64,000 nt of DNA from Saccharothrix sp. NRRL B-16314. GTDB lineage: Bacteria > Actinomycetota > Actinomycetes > Mycobacteriales > Pseudonocardiaceae. Below, in pieces: positions 35,443 through 44,491 of the stretch; position 1 is the first letter of the stretch, and the number at the start of each line of letters is the position of its first letter. Position numbers and translations under genes: made by a program. Where the stretch lies: the NCBI RefSeq assembly GCF_000716595.1, contig NZ_JNXC01000022.1, forward strand, positions 1-64,000, in the 5' to 3' direction. The notes under the pieces were generated by a model, which made no database searches, had not been told where the DNA came from, and was given only the letters and a program-made list of their open reading frames with translations.

Positions 35443-37344
35443 TCAGGCGTTCATCGGGGCCGTGAGCAACGACTCCGGGATGCCGAAGGCGTCGACCAGC
35501 GCCCGCGCGTGCGGTCGCAACCGCCCGCAAAGCTCGTTCACCGCCTGCGAAACGGCCTTCGCCCGCTGCGGCGTGAGCCGGCCGTGTTCCAGGAACCACG
35601 CCCGGTCTGCTTCGATCGTGCTCAACGCGTACAGGTCGCACACCTCGTCCAGCAGCGCCGAAGTCGAGGGGTCGCCGCACCGGTCCACCGCCGCCACGAA
35701 AGCCTCCAGCACCACCCGGTCCACGTGCGCGCGGGCGGCGTGCAGCACGTGGTCCTGCGCGGCGTTGAAGACGTCGAACGCGTTCTCCTTCGAAGCACGC
35801 CGCAACCGCCGAGCCAACCCCTCCAGCACGTGCTTCTCGCGGTCCTCGAACTGCCGCACCTGCCAGCCGCGGTCCAGCAGCGCGTCCGAACTGCCCGACA
35901 CCAACCGGTCGATGATCGCCCGCGCGGCCGTCCGCTCGATCACCACGCCCACCGCCTGATCGGCCACGAACCGCGCCATGCCCCACGGGTCCAGGTCGCC
36001 GACGTGGTCGCGGTAGCTGGTCAGCAGGCCTTTGGCGACGAGTTGCAGCAACACCGTGTTGTCGCCCTCGAACGTCGTGAACACGTCGGTGTCCGCCTTG
36101 AGCCCGGCGATCAGGTTGTCCGACAGGTACCCGGCACCGCCGCACGCCTCCCGGCACGTCTGGATCGTCCGCGTGGCGTGCCAGGTGGCGACGGCCTTCA
36201 GCCCGGCCGCCCGCGACTCCAACTCGCGCTGCTGCCGGTCGTCCGCGACGTCGTGCAGCGCCGACACCATCTCCTCCTGCGCGAAGTGCAGCGCGTAGGA
36301 CGTCGCCAGCGCGGGCAGCAGCCGCCGCTGGTGGGCGAGGTAGTCGAGCACCACGACCTCGGCACCGGTGTCCGGCCGGGTGAACTGCCGGCGTGAGTCG
36401 CCGTAGCGGACGGCCAGCGCCAGCGCCTTCTTGGCCGCGCTGCCCGCCCCGCCGGCGACGCTGATCCGCCCGCGCACCAGCGTGCCGAGCATGGTGAAGA
36501 ACCGGCGGCCCTCGCCCTCGATCGGGCTTGAGTACGTGCCGTCCGGCGCGACGTCGCCGTACCGGTTGAGCAGGTTCGCCCGCGGCACGCGCACCCGGTC
36601 GAACGACAGCCGCCCGTTGTCCACGCCGTTCAGGCCGGCTTTCGGCCCGCAGTCCTCGATCCGCACGCCCGGCATCGGTGCGCCGGCGTCGTCCCGGACG
36701 GGCACCAGCAGCGCGTGCACGCCCTGCCCCTCGCCGTTGGTCACGAGTTGCGCGAACACCACGGCCATCCGCCCGTCACGGGCCGCGTTGCCGATGTAGT
36801 CCTTGCGCGCCGACACGTCCGGCGTGTGCACCACGAATTCCTCGGTCGACGGGTCGTAGGTGGCGGTGGTGCGCAGGTTCTGCACGTCCGACCCGTGCCC
36901 GGTCTCCGTCATCGCGAAGCAGCCGGGCAGTTCCAGGCTCATGATCGCGCGCAGGTACCGGTCGTGGTGCCCGGCCGTGCCGAGGGCCTGCACCGCGCCG
37001 CCGAACAGGCCCCACTGGACGCCGGCCTTGACCATCAGCGACAGGTCGCCGAACCCCAGCACCTCGAACGCCACCACCGAACCGCCCACGTCGTCCCGGC
37101 CGCCGTACTCGGCCGGGAACCCGATCAGCGGGTGGCCTGCCTCGGCCAACGCGTGCAGCTGCTCCAGCACCCAGGCCCGGTACTCCTCGCGCCCCAGTTC
37201 GCGCGGCTTGCCGGCGTCGGACTCGAGCAGGCCGGACAGCAGTTCCACCGAGTTCCGGCGCAGCGTTCCCCAGCGGCCGTCGAGCAGTTCGCGCAACGCG
37301 TCCGCGGTCGTCCGGTCATCGGTGTCGCCTGTGGTGATCCCCAT
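35443..37344 (-). CDS. acyl-CoA dehydrogenase/oxidase-family flavoprotein
   Basis: 633 residues, longer than usual dehydrogenases (about 380) and like acyl-CoA oxidases. FAD-binding text: C-F-A-M-T-E-T-G-H-G-S-D-V-Q-N, then K-D-Y-I-G-N-A and R-G-R-I-S-V-A. The C-terminal half includes C-R-E-A-C-G-G-A-G-Y and F-T-T-F-E-G-D-N-T-V-L-L-Q. It would make the 2,3-double bond of acyl-CoA with O2 or an electron carrier. ATG 37344 follows AAGGGG. No beta-oxidation genes are adjacent. Confidence 0.88.
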   Translation of the reverse strand: MGITTGDTDDRTTADALRELLDGRWGTLRRNSVELLSGLLESDAGKPRELGREEYRAWVLEQLHALAEAGHPLIGFPAEYGGRDDVGGSVVAFEVLGFGDLSLMVKAGVQWGLFGGAVQALGTAGHHDRYLRAIMSLELPGCFAMTETGHGSDVQNLRTTATYDPSTEEFVVHTPDVSARKDYIGNAARDGRMAVVFAQLVTNGEGQGVHALLVPVRDDAGAPMPGVRIEDCGPKAGLNGVDNGRLSFDRVRVPRANLLNRYGDVAPDGTYSSPIEGEGRRFFTMLGTLVRGRISVAGGAGSAAKKALALAVRYGDSRRQFTRPDTGAEVVVLDYLAHQRRLLPALATSYALHFAQEEMVSALHDVADDRQQRELESRAAGLKAVATWHATRTIQTCREACGGAGYLSDNLIAGLKADTDVFTTFEGDNTVLLQLVAKGLLTSYRDHVGDLDPWGMARFVADQAVGVVIERTAARAIIDRLVSGSSDALLDRGWQVRQFEDREKHVLEGLARRLRRASKENAFDVFNAAQDHVLHAARAHVDRVVLEAFVAAVDRCGDPSTSALLDEVCDLYALSTIEADRAWFLEHGRLTPQRAKAVSQAVNELCGRLRPHARALVDAFGIPESLLTAPMNA

Positions 37345-37427
37345 GCCCCTTGTTAACACACGTTCACGCCGGCGGCTCGACAACGCGCTTGCCCCTGGCC
37401 CGCCGCAGGTGTTCGACTGCCGAGGTG

Positions 37428-38159
37428 ATGATCGAGTACACCCGCTACGACGTGCCGGCCGACCGCGTCGAGGCGTTCGAGGCCGCCTACCGGCGTGCCG
37501 CCGCGCACCTCGCCGCCGCCCCCGAGTGCCACGACTTCGAGCTGACCAGGGGCGAGGAGGGTCACGTCGTCCGCCTGACCTGGGCGGCCGACCCGGACGG
37601 TTTCCGCGCCGGACCCCACTTCGCGCCGTTCACCGCCGAACTCGCCGACTTCGCCGCGTACGCCGACGAGCCGCGCCGGCACGAGCCGGTCGACATCGGC
37701 CGGCCGGTGCCGACGCTCTACGAGTGGGCCGGCGGCGCGGAGGCGTTCGAGAAGCTGCTCCACACCTTCTACCTGCGCGTGCCGGAGGACGAGCTGCTGG
37801 CGCCGCTGTTCGCCGGCATGGACCCCGACCACGCGCACCACGTCGCGGACTGGCTCGGCGAGGTCTTCGGCGGACCGAGCGCCTACTCGGCGTCGCGCGG
37901 CGGGCACCGGGGCATGGTGGGCCGGCACCTGGGCCGGGGGATCACCGAGCAGCAGCGCCGGCGTTGGGTGTCGCTCCTGCTCGACACGGCGGACGACGTC
38001 GGCCTGCCGGACGACCCGGAGTTCCGCTCGGCGTTCGTCGGCTACCTGGAGTGGGGCACCAGGATGGCGGTGGTCTTCTCGCAGCCCGGCGCCCAACCGA
38101 ACCCCGCCGAGCCCATGCCGACGTGGGACTGGGGCAACGTGCGCCCTTGGCAGGGCTGA
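37428..38159 (+). CDS. ABM-domain/truncated haemoglobin fusion
   Basis: 243 residues. The first 95 are an antibiotic biosynthesis monooxygenase-like fold (E-Y-T-R-Y-D-V-P, then F-E-A-A-Y-R-R-A). From about residue 105 a group II truncated haemoglobin follows, with L-Y-E-W-A-G-G, F-Y-x-R-V-P-x-D-E-L-L-A-P-L-F-like text, proximal H-R-G-M-V-G-R-H and the group II Trp region. A chimera of this type has been described in Streptomyces avermitilis. Role probably in O2/NO chemistry or quinone handling; unproven. ATG 37428 is used; GTG 37425 is possible. Confidence 0.88.
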   Translation: MIEYTRYDVPADRVEAFEAAYRRAAAHLAAAPECHDFELTRGEEGHVVRLTWAADPDGFRAGPHFAPFTAELADFAAYADEPRRHEPVDIGRPVPTLYEWAGGAEAFEKLLHTFYLRVPEDELLAPLFAGMDPDHAHHVADWLGEVFGGPSAYSASRGGHRGMVGRHLGRGITEQQRRRWVSLLLDTADDVGLPDDPEFRSAFVGYLEWGTRMAVVFSQPGAQPNPAEPMPTWDWGNVRPWQG

Positions 38160-38222
38160 CGCCGCAGGGGCGACACGGGCCTGTTCATCGCGGTGGCTCG
38201 GAGCCGTGCCCCGCCCCCCCGC

Positions 38223-38711
38223 TCAGGACCACCGGTCGTCCCCCACCGGCGGCACGGAGTGCTTGCGGACGTGCTGGAACAGCAGGTTCGTCTGCACCTC
38301 GCTCACCTCCCGCCGGGTGGTGAAGCGGTCCAGGACCAGGCGTTGCAGGTGGGCCGTGTCGGCGACCGCGACGTGCACCAGGAAGTCCTCCGGCCCGGCC
38401 ACGTGCGACATCGCCAGCACCTCCGGCAACGACAGGACGTAGTCCATGAACGGCTCCACGATCGCCCTCGTGTGCGGCCGGACGCGCACCGCGATGATCG
38501 CCTGCACCGGCCGTCCGACGGCGGTCAGGTCGACCTCCGCGTGGTAGCCGGTGATCACGCCGCGCTCGCGCAGCGCCCGGTGCCGCACCACGCACGTGGA
38601 CGCCGCCACGTTGACCCGGTCGGCAAGATCCTTGTTGGGCAGCCGTGCGTCCTTCTGGAGCTCTTGCACGATCGCCGCGTCCACCGAATCCAACACGTCG
38701 AACTCCTCCAT
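38223..38711 (-). CDS. Lrp/AsnC-family regulator
   Basis: 162 residues: HTH_AsnC (D-S-V-D-A-A-I-V-Q-E-L-Q, then N-V-A-A-S-T-C-V-V-R-H) and the RAM ligand domain (H-V-A-G-P-E-D-F-L-V-H-V). ATG 38711 gives a compact family-length protein. It is divergent from the PLP lyase with 59 bases between, the standard arrangement for an amino-acid-responsive activator and its target. Confidence 0.92.
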   Translation of the reverse strand: MEEFDVLDSVDAAIVQELQKDARLPNKDLADRVNVAASTCVVRHRALRERGVITGYHAEVDLTAVGRPVQAIIAVRVRPHTRAIVEPFMDYVLSLPEVLAMSHVAGPEDFLVHVAVADTAHLQRLVLDRFTTRREVSEVQTNLLFQHVRKHSVPPVGDDRWS

Positions 38712-38770
38712 CCGCCGAACAGCCTGCGGAAGTTTCCCCCCAAGTCCGACGACAAGTCCACGATTCGGCC

Positions 38771-39994
38771 ATGACGCGGTTGCGAACGACGGCGGTGCAC
38801 GGTGGGCGCGACGACCTCGCCGACCTTGGCGTGCACGCCCTGCCGATCGACCTGTCCACCACCTACCCGATCCCCGACCAGACCGAGGGCGGCTACGCGC
38901 TCCAGGCGTTCGCCGAGGGCGCGGCGCACGCCACCTCACCGGTCTACTCCCGGCTGCACAACCCCACCGTGGCCCGGTTCGAGCAGGCCCTGGCCGCGTT
39001 GGAGGGCACGTCGGCCGCCGTGGCGTTCGGCAGCGGCATGGCGGCCGTGACCGCCGTGGTGCAGGCCGCGTGCGTGCTGACCGGCAAGACGCACGTGGTC
39101 GCGGTGCGGCCCATCTACGGCGGCACGGACCACCTCCTGTCGTCCGGGCTGCTCGGCGTCCGCACCACCTACGCCACCGCCGACGAGGTCGCCGACGCGA
39201 TCACCCCGGAGACCGGCCTGGTGGTGGTCGAGACGCCGGCCAACCCCAACCTGGACCTGCTCGACATCGCCGCCGTCGTCGCGCGGGCCGGTGACGTGCC
39301 GGTGGTCGTGGACAACACGTTCGCCACGCCCGTGCTCCAGAACCCGGCCGCACACGGCGCGACCTACGTCCTGCACTCGGGCACCAAGTACCTCGGCGGC
39401 CACGGCGACGTGCTCGGCGGCGTGGTGGCGTGCGACGAAGAGCACGCGGCACCGCTGCGCCAGGTCCGGATCATCACCGGCGCGGTGCTGCACCCGCTGG
39501 GCGGCTACCTCATGCACCGCGGCCTGGCCACGCTGCCGCTGCGCGTCGAGGCGGCCCAGCGCGGCGCGGTCGAGTTGGCGGCACGGCTCGACGCGCACCC
39601 CGGCACAGGTCTGGTGCGGCACCCGAGCCTGCCCGGCGCCGACCCGGCCGGGCTGATCGGCACGCAGATGCGCGGTCCGGGCGCGATGCTCGCGTTCACC
39701 ACCCGCGAGGACCCGGCCGCGGTGGTGCGCCGGCTGCGGCTCGTCACGCCCGCCGTCAGCCTCGGCTCGGTGGACACGCTGATCGAGCACCCCGCCGCGC
39801 TCACGCACAGGCTGGTGCCCGACGCCGCCCGCGAGGCGTCCGGCGTGCCGGCGAACCTGCTGCGCCTGAGCGTCGGCCTGGAGGATGTCGAGGACATTTG
39901 GGACGACCTCGACCAGGCCCTTTCCGGACCTTGTGAACAGGATTACATCAAGCCTTCCTCAAGCGGTTTCCGGGAGCCCGCCGCGAGCCACTAA
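38771..39994 (+). CDS. Cys/Met-metabolism PLP enzyme (methionine or cystathionine gamma-lyase type)
   Basis: 407 residues. Fold marks: P-V-Y-S-R-L-H-N-P-T, P-I-Y-G-G-T-D, and the PLP lysine in L-H-S-G-T-K-Y-L-G-G-H-G-D. The position that is Cys in true methionine gamma-lyases (Y-G-C-T) is Gly here, so cystathionine gamma-lyase, synthase or another C-S lyase activity is equally possible. It is divergent from the Lrp gene, which points to amino-acid-induced degradation. The last 20 residues are polar and unlike the family. Confidence 0.85.
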   Translation: MTRLRTTAVHGGRDDLADLGVHALPIDLSTTYPIPDQTEGGYALQAFAEGAAHATSPVYSRLHNPTVARFEQALAALEGTSAAVAFGSGMAAVTAVVQAACVLTGKTHVVAVRPIYGGTDHLLSSGLLGVRTTYATADEVADAITPETGLVVVETPANPNLDLLDIAAVVARAGDVPVVVDNTFATPVLQNPAAHGATYVLHSGTKYLGGHGDVLGGVVACDEEHAAPLRQVRIITGAVLHPLGGYLMHRGLATLPLRVEAAQRGAVELAARLDAHPGTGLVRHPSLPGADPAGLIGTQMRGPGAMLAFTTREDPAAVVRRLRLVTPAVSLGSVDTLIEHPAALTHRLVPDAAREASGVPANLLRLSVGLEDVEDIWDDLDQALSGPCEQDYIKPSSSGFREPAASH

Positions 39995-40473
39995 TGTGCG
40001 GTCGTCAGGAATGAGCAGCGCGCTGCGGAGCCGGACGCCGTCGAGTGCCCCAATCGGGCTGTGCGGCTGCCGGACCTGCCACAACGGGTCTCCGTGCGCG
40101 TTCGCTCGTTCCTCGACGGGAAGCCGGTCGCGTGATGACCGCCGAACTGCGGTCTCCGTGCAATTCGGTTCTCCCTCCAGAAGCCGCCCGGTGTATCGGC
40201 GGTGAATCCACCTTTGTCGGACCGTCGACCGGTTCGCGCACATCCCGGTGCCCGTCGTGCCGCCCTCCGTCGGCAGGCGAGCCCCCCAAGCCCGTCGTTC
40301 GGTGGCTTACCAGGCCGCCGAACGGGTCGCGGTGCGCGACCACTAGCGCGCCGCGGGAAGTGCCGATCGGGCCGGACGGGTGCCACGAGCAGCCGTCCGG
40401 CCCGGTCACCTAGGCTGGTGGGGTTCAACCAGGAAGTCGGCGGAGCCGACAATCAGTCGGAGGAACCCCAGCC
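39995..40473. other. 479-base intergenic region before pdxT
   Basis: No frame here has homology-like features or a good ribosome site on either strand. The region is somewhat less GC-rich than its surroundings. TAGGCT at 40411-40416 could be the -10 element of pdxT-yebC; the same hexamer precedes pgsA. No RNA gene was recognised. Confidence 0.5.
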
Positions 40474-41079
40474 GTGTCCGTCGTCGGTGTCCTCGCCCTC
40501 CAGGGCGACGTCCGTGAACACCTCGTGGCGTTGGCGGAAGCCGACGTCCTGGCCCGTCCGATCCGCAGGCCGGAGGAACTGGCCGAGGTCGACGGCGTGG
40601 TGCTGCCGGGCGGCGAGTCGACGACCATCAGCCGGCTGCTCGCCACGTTCGACCTGCTGGAACCGCTGCGGACGCGGATCAAGGAAGGCATGCCGACCTA
40701 CGGGTCGTGCGCCGGGATGATCCTGCTCGCCGACCGGGTCCTCGACGGGCGACCGGACCAGCACCAGCTCGGCGGGCTCGACATCGTCGTGCGGCGCAAC
40801 GCGTTCGGCCGGCAGGTGGATTCCTTCGAGTCCGATCTCGACTTCACCGACGTCGGTGACGTGCACGCGGTGTTCATCCGCGCGCCATGGGTCGAATCGG
40901 CGGGTCCGGAGGTGGAAGTACTCGCCCGGGTGCCGGAATCGGCGGACGCGGGAGAGGCCGCCGGTAGGATCGTCGCGGTTCGGCAGGGGCACGTGCTCGC
41001 CACCTCGTTCCACCCGGAACTGACCGGCGACGGGCGAGTGCACCGCCTTTTCGTGGACATGGTCCGTGCGGCGGGCTGA
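40474..41079 (+). CDS. pdxT: pyridoxal 5'-phosphate synthase glutaminase PdxT
   Basis: 201 residues, class I glutamine amidotransferase. It supplies ammonia to Pdx[12 protein letters not shown], the nucleophile Cys in G-S-C-A-G-M-I-L-L, and the His-Glu pair in S-F-H-P-E-L-T are present. The GTG start has GGAGG at 40459-40463. It is followed by yebC as in mycobacteria, but pdxS and the thioesterase normally just upstream are missing. Confidence 0.95.
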   Translation: MSVVGVLALQGDVREHLVALAEADVLARPIRRPEELAEVDGVVLPGGESTTISRLLATFDLLEPLRTRIKEGMPTYGSCAGMILLADRVLDGRPDQHQLGGLDIVVRRNAFGRQVDSFESDLDFTDVGDVHAVFIRAPWVESAGPEVEVLARVPESADAGEAAGRIVAVRQGHVLATSFHPELTGDGRVHRLFVDMVRAAG

Positions 41080-41097
41080 GTATTCGACGGAGGACAA

Positions 41098-41847
41098 ATG
41101 AGCGGCCACTCAAAGTGGGCGACCACCAAGCACAAGAAGGCCGCCATCGACGCCAAGCGCGGCAAGCTCTTCGCGCGGCTGATCAAGAACATCGAGGTGG
41201 CGGCCCGCACCGGCGGCGGTGATCCCGACGGCAACCCGACCCTGTACGACGCCATCCAGAAGGCGCGGAAGAACTCGGTGCCGCTGGACAACATCGAGCG
41301 TGCGCGCAAGCGTGGCGGCGGTGAGGAGGCGGGCGGCGCGGACTGGCAGACCATCATGTACGAGGGCTACGGCCCCAACGGCGTGGCGGTGCTGGTCGAG
41401 TGCCTGACCGACAACCGCAACCGGGCCGCGTCCGAGGTGCGCACCGCGATGAGCCGCAACGGCGGTTCGATGGCGGACCCCGGCTCGGTGGCCTACATGT
41501 TCACCCGCAAGGGCGTCGTGATCGTGCCGAAGGGCGAGCTGGCCGAGGACGACGTGCTGATGGCGGTGCTGGACGCGGGCGCCGAGGAGGTCAACGACCT
41601 GGGCGAGAGCTACGAGGTCGTGTCCGAGGCCGGTGACCTGGTCGCGGTGCGCAAGGCGCTCCAGGACGCCGGGTACGACTACGAGTCGGCCGAGGCGAAC
41701 TTCCTGCCCTCGGTGTCCGTGCAGCTGGAGGCCGACGGCGCGCGGAAGATCTTCAAGCTGATCGACGCGCTCGAGGACTGCGACGACGTGCAGAACGTGT
41801 TCGCGAACTTCGACGTGACCGACGAGGTGATGGCGGAGGTCGACTGA
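41098..41847 (+). CDS. yebC: YebC/PmpR-family protein
   Basis: 249 residues. [14 protein letters not shown] is the family's N-terminus. YebC-type proteins help translation of difficult sequences such as polyproline and were long described as transcription regulators. GGAGG at 41089-41093 marks the start, 18 bases after pdxT. In mycobacteria ruvCAB follow; here a terminator and unrelated genes come next. Confidence 0.95.
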   Translation: MSGHSKWATTKHKKAAIDAKRGKLFARLIKNIEVAARTGGGDPDGNPTLYDAIQKARKNSVPLDNIERARKRGGGEEAGGADWQTIMYEGYGPNGVAVLVECLTDNRNRAASEVRTAMSRNGGSMADPGSVAYMFTRKGVVIVPKGELAEDDVLMAVLDAGAEEVNDLGESYEVVSEAGDLVAVRKALQDAGYDYESAEANFLPSVSVQLEADGARKIFKLIDALEDCDDVQNVFANFDVTDEVMAEVD

Positions 41848-41865
41848 CCCCGCGTCCGGCCCTCC

Positions 41866-41901
41866 ACAGCCCCGTGCCCGGTCGTGCCGGCGCGGGGCTG
41901 T
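41866..41901 (+). terminator. terminator after yebC
   Basis: ACAGCCCCG (41866-41874) and CGGGGCTGT (41893-41901) form a nine-bp stem. Part of the loop, rich in CCGG, can extend it. It lies 19 bases after the yebC stop and ends the pdxT-yebC unit. Confidence 0.6.
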
Positions 41902-41953
41902 CGGCTGTGGGTGTGCCGGTGCTCATGCGGGGTTGACGCCGGCAACGGGCACA

Positions 41954-42475
41954 ATGGGCAGGGTGTCGAGCCCCGCCCCCAGTCCACAGGACATCAACCT
42001 GCGCAATTGGCTGCTGACCCAGGCCGAGCTGCACGGCCACGCGGTGGTCTCCGTACCCGAGGACGCCGAAGGCGCCGGGTACTCGTTCTCCGTGGGCGCG
42101 TGGCGCAGGTTCGGCGTGGCCGAGGCGGTGGTGCTCGGGCTGCCCGAGGAGCACGCCAAGGTGCTCATCCACGCCTACGTCGACCGCGCCCGCAAGGGTG
42201 AGCGGTTCGTGCCGGGCCGGCTCTACCACGACTTCTTCGAGGGCGTGCCGGTCACGTTCGAGCGCGTGTTCAAGGGCTTCTACCCGGAGTTCTTCGGCAG
42301 CGCGTTCCTGCTCTACGGCAAGGGCGACTTCGCCGCCCTCCAGATCATCGTGCCGACCGCCGAAGGCCGCTTCCCGTGGCACCACGACGCGCCGATGGGC
42401 TTCGGCGACTGGCAGCTGCTGCTGACCGAGAGCGGTCGGCCGGAGAGCTGGGAGCCGGGCGTCAACGGTCCGTGA
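41954..42475 (+). CDS. DUF4262 protein
   Basis: 173 residues. A central core with Y-S-F-S-V-G-A-W and H-A-K-V-L-I-H-A-Y matches DUF4262, a small family of unknown function; it ends with F-P-W-H-H-D-A-P. ATG 41954 is used; GTG 41963 three codons later is nearly as good. A TTG at 41933 would also be in frame. Confidence 0.72.
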   Translation: MGRVSSPAPSPQDINLRNWLLTQAELHGHAVVSVPEDAEGAGYSFSVGAWRRFGVAEAVVLGLPEEHAKVLIHAYVDRARKGERFVPGRLYHDFFEGVPVTFERVFKGFYPEFFGSAFLLYGKGDFAALQIIVPTAEGRFPWHHDAPMGFGDWQLLLTESGRPESWEPGVNGP

Positions 42476-42499
42476 CCGGCGCCACGTTGTCCGGGAAAT

Positions 42500-42720
42500 G
42501 TTGTCAGGTGTGAGGTCACCGACCACTGACAACGCCCGTCGGGTTATCACTGTGATGTGCGTCGGCACGTCGGGGCGCCGCACGCCGCAAGGGGGGAGGC
42601 ACGTCCCGTCCTGCGCGGGCGAAGGGGGAGCCGCGCAGGACGGGACGCGCGACGAGGCTTGGTCAAGGGGGCCCCGCCCTGGCCAAGGAATGGGCCGTGG
42701 GGGGAGTGACCGAGGCTCCC
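42500..42720. ncRNA. hairpin-rich intergenic segment, possible small RNA
   Basis: GTTGTCAG (42500-42507) and CTGACAAC (42526-42533) form an inverted repeat. A perfect 17-bp stem (CGTCCCGTCCTGCGCGG, 42602-42618, with 42631-42647) and a 12-base GA-rich loop follow, then weaker CTTGG/CCAAG pairing near 42660-42690. This is more structure than one terminator needs. The lone frame across it has no family features. A structured RNA or a leader is possible; evidence is structural only. Confidence 0.3.
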
Positions 42721-42762
42721 CCCGCGACAAAGCCCGCGGAGGACGACCTCAAGGGCCTGCGG

Positions 42763-42972
42763 CCTCCGGACGTGCGACCTCAGGGCGTGCAGCTCAGGAC
42801 CTGCAGGCCAGGACGGGCAGCCTCAGAACGGCGGGCAGCCTCAGAACGGGCAGCCTCGGGACCTGCGACCTCGGGACCTGAGGCCTCCGGACGCGCGCCT
42901 CGGAACCTGCGGCCTCCGGACGTGCAACCTCCCGACGTGCAACCTCCGGACGTGCGACCTCAGGGCGTGCGG
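42763..42972. repeat. 15-bp tandem array over the 3' end of the TIGR03086 gene
   Basis: Units like CCTCCGGACGTGCAA start at 42913, 42928, 42943 and 42958, exactly 15 apart; more degenerate copies fill 42763-42910. A perfect 28-base direct repeat joins 42763-42790 with 42943-42970. The right-hand copies cross the stop codon (42960-42962) of the minus-strand gene and form its last codons. Confidence 0.85.
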
Positions 42973-43523
42973 CCGAGCAGGGCGATCAGCCTGGTCTGCG
43001 CGTCCGCGTCGGCGGACACCGGAACCGGTGGGTCGAACAGCCCGCTCGCCGCCCACGACTCGGCGTTCGGCTCGATGTAGTCGAGCACCACCTCGGCCAC
43101 GTCCGGGTCGATCCGCTCGTCCACCCCGATGGCGCGGGCCAGGTCCCAAGCGTGCACGGCCAGGTCCGTCGTCATCTGCCAGCCGTACTCGATCGCGGGC
43201 TCCTTGCCGGAACTCAGGTGGACCGACTTCTGCAACGCCTTCGGCGCGATCCACGCCTCTCTCGCCGCAGCCGCCGCCAGCACCCAGGAGTGCAACGGGT
43301 CCTCGCCGAGCTGGTCGCCGTCGAAGCGGTCACCCACCTGCTCGATCGTGCAGCCCGCCAGCAGTTCCGGCGCCCACAGCTGCTCGTGGACCAGGTGGTT
43401 GACCAGTTCGCGGACCGTCCACTCCTTGCACGGGGTGCCCCAGTCCCACTGCTCGGGGCGCACCCGGCGCACCCGCGAGTCGAACTCCGTCATCGCGCGT
43501 CCGTGAGCCTCGATCAGATCCAC
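42960..43523 (-). CDS. TIGR03086-family metal-binding (mycothiol maleylpyruvate isomerase-like) protein
   Basis: 187 residues, DinB-like four-helix fold. W-T-V-R-E-L-V-N-H-L-V-H-E and a later D-L-A-V-H-A-W-D-L-A-R supply His residues for a metal site. Members are often mycothiol- or bacillithiol-dependent enzymes, but this subfamily has no fixed reaction. GTG 43523 is used. The C-terminal codons come from the 15-bp array, so the end of the protein may be recently changed. Confidence 0.85.
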   Translation of the reverse strand: MDLIEAHGRAMTEFDSRVRRVRPEQWDWGTPCKEWTVRELVNHLVHEQLWAPELLAGCTIEQVGDRFDGDQLGEDPLHSWVLAAAAAREAWIAPKALQKSVHLSSGKEPAIEYGWQMTTDLAVHAWDLARAIGVDERIDPDVAEVVLDYIEPNAESWAASGLFDPPVPVSADADAQTRLIALLGRTP

Positions 43524-43631
43524 CCCACGAGTGCACCAAACGTTGACCCGAACCGCACCCCGAGCCGGTGCATTGGTCCACACGACGGTGCGTGGACTTG
43601 ATCTAGTGCACCCGTACGGCCCAACGGCGGG

Positions 43632-44468
43632 TCACTTGAACGCGGCGGCGTTGCGCGCGGCCCAGTCGGCGAACGTGCGGGCCGGACGGCCGAGGACCCG
43701 CTCCACGTCCGGGTTCACCCGCTGCTCCTCCGCCGACGGTGTGCCGAGGATGCCCAGCGTGGCGTCCACGGCCGGCTCTGGCATGTACTGCACCATCCCG
43801 GCGCGTGCCTCGTCACGGGTCAGCTCGACGAACCGGACCGGCTCGCCCAGCACGTCCCCGATCACCGCGACCTGCTGCCGGGGTGTGATCGGGGCCGGAC
43901 CGGTCAGCACGTACGTCGCGCCCGCGTGACCCGGTTCCCGCAGCGCCACGGCAGCCATGTCGGCGATGTCGTCCGGGTCGACGGTCGGCAGCGCGACATC
44001 GCCGAACGGCGCCATGGCCACCCGCTCCGCGCGGATCGTCGCGGCCCACGCGAAGGCGTTCGAGTCGAAACCGCCCGGCCGCAGCACCGTCCACGGCAGA
44101 CCCGACCCCTTGACCTCGTCCTCGAAGTCCGACTGGTGGCGACCCGTGCCGACGCCCTGCGAGGACAGCAGGACGACCCGCTGGACGCCACCGGCCCGTG
44201 CGACGTCGAGGACGTTCCGCAGCACCGCCCTGTCGCCACCGGCGGCCAACCAGCCGGGTGCGGTCAGCAGGAACAGCGCGTCGGCGCCGTCCAGCGCGGG
44301 CGCGAGGCTTTCCGGCCGCACCATGTCCGCCGTGAGGGTTCGCACACCTTCCGGCACGTCCGCCGCCGTGATCCCGCGCGCCACGGCGGTCACGTGCTCG
44401 CCGGCCGCCGCCAGTGCCCCTACGAGGGTCCGGCCGACGTTCCCCGTCGCCCCGGTCACCACGATCAT
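43632..44468 (-). CDS. NmrA-like NAD(P)-binding protein
   Basis: 278 residues, atypical short-chain dehydrogenase. V-T-G-A-T-G-N-V-G opens the Rossmann fold and V-L-L-S-S-Q-G-V-G follows. It resembles NAD(P)H:quinone-reductase-like or NmrA redox sensors. ATG 44468 has GGGAG five bases upstream. It is divergent from an HxlR gene, a common pair for quinone or aldehyde stress. Confidence 0.87.
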   Translation of the reverse strand: MIVVTGATGNVGRTLVGALAAAGEHVTAVARGITAADVPEGVRTLTADMVRPESLAPALDGADALFLLTAPGWLAAGGDRAVLRNVLDVARAGGVQRVVLLSSQGVGTGRHQSDFEDEVKGSGLPWTVLRPGGFDSNAFAWAATIRAERVAMAPFGDVALPTVDPDDIADMAAVALREPGHAGATYVLTGPAPITPRQQVAVIGDVLGEPVRFVELTRDEARAGMVQYMPEPAVDATLGILGTPSAEEQRVNPDVERVLGRPARTFADWAARNAAAFK

Positions 44469-44491
44469 GTCCACTCCCGAGAAGTCGTTGT

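Noticed and set aside
39995..40473. Several short frames in the gap before pdxT
   Set aside because: None has a ribosome site, conserved-looking composition or a recognisable domain.
42498..42881. 127-codon plus-strand frame over the hairpin region
   Set aside because: Its second half is only the translated 15-bp array and its first half runs through the 17-bp stem.
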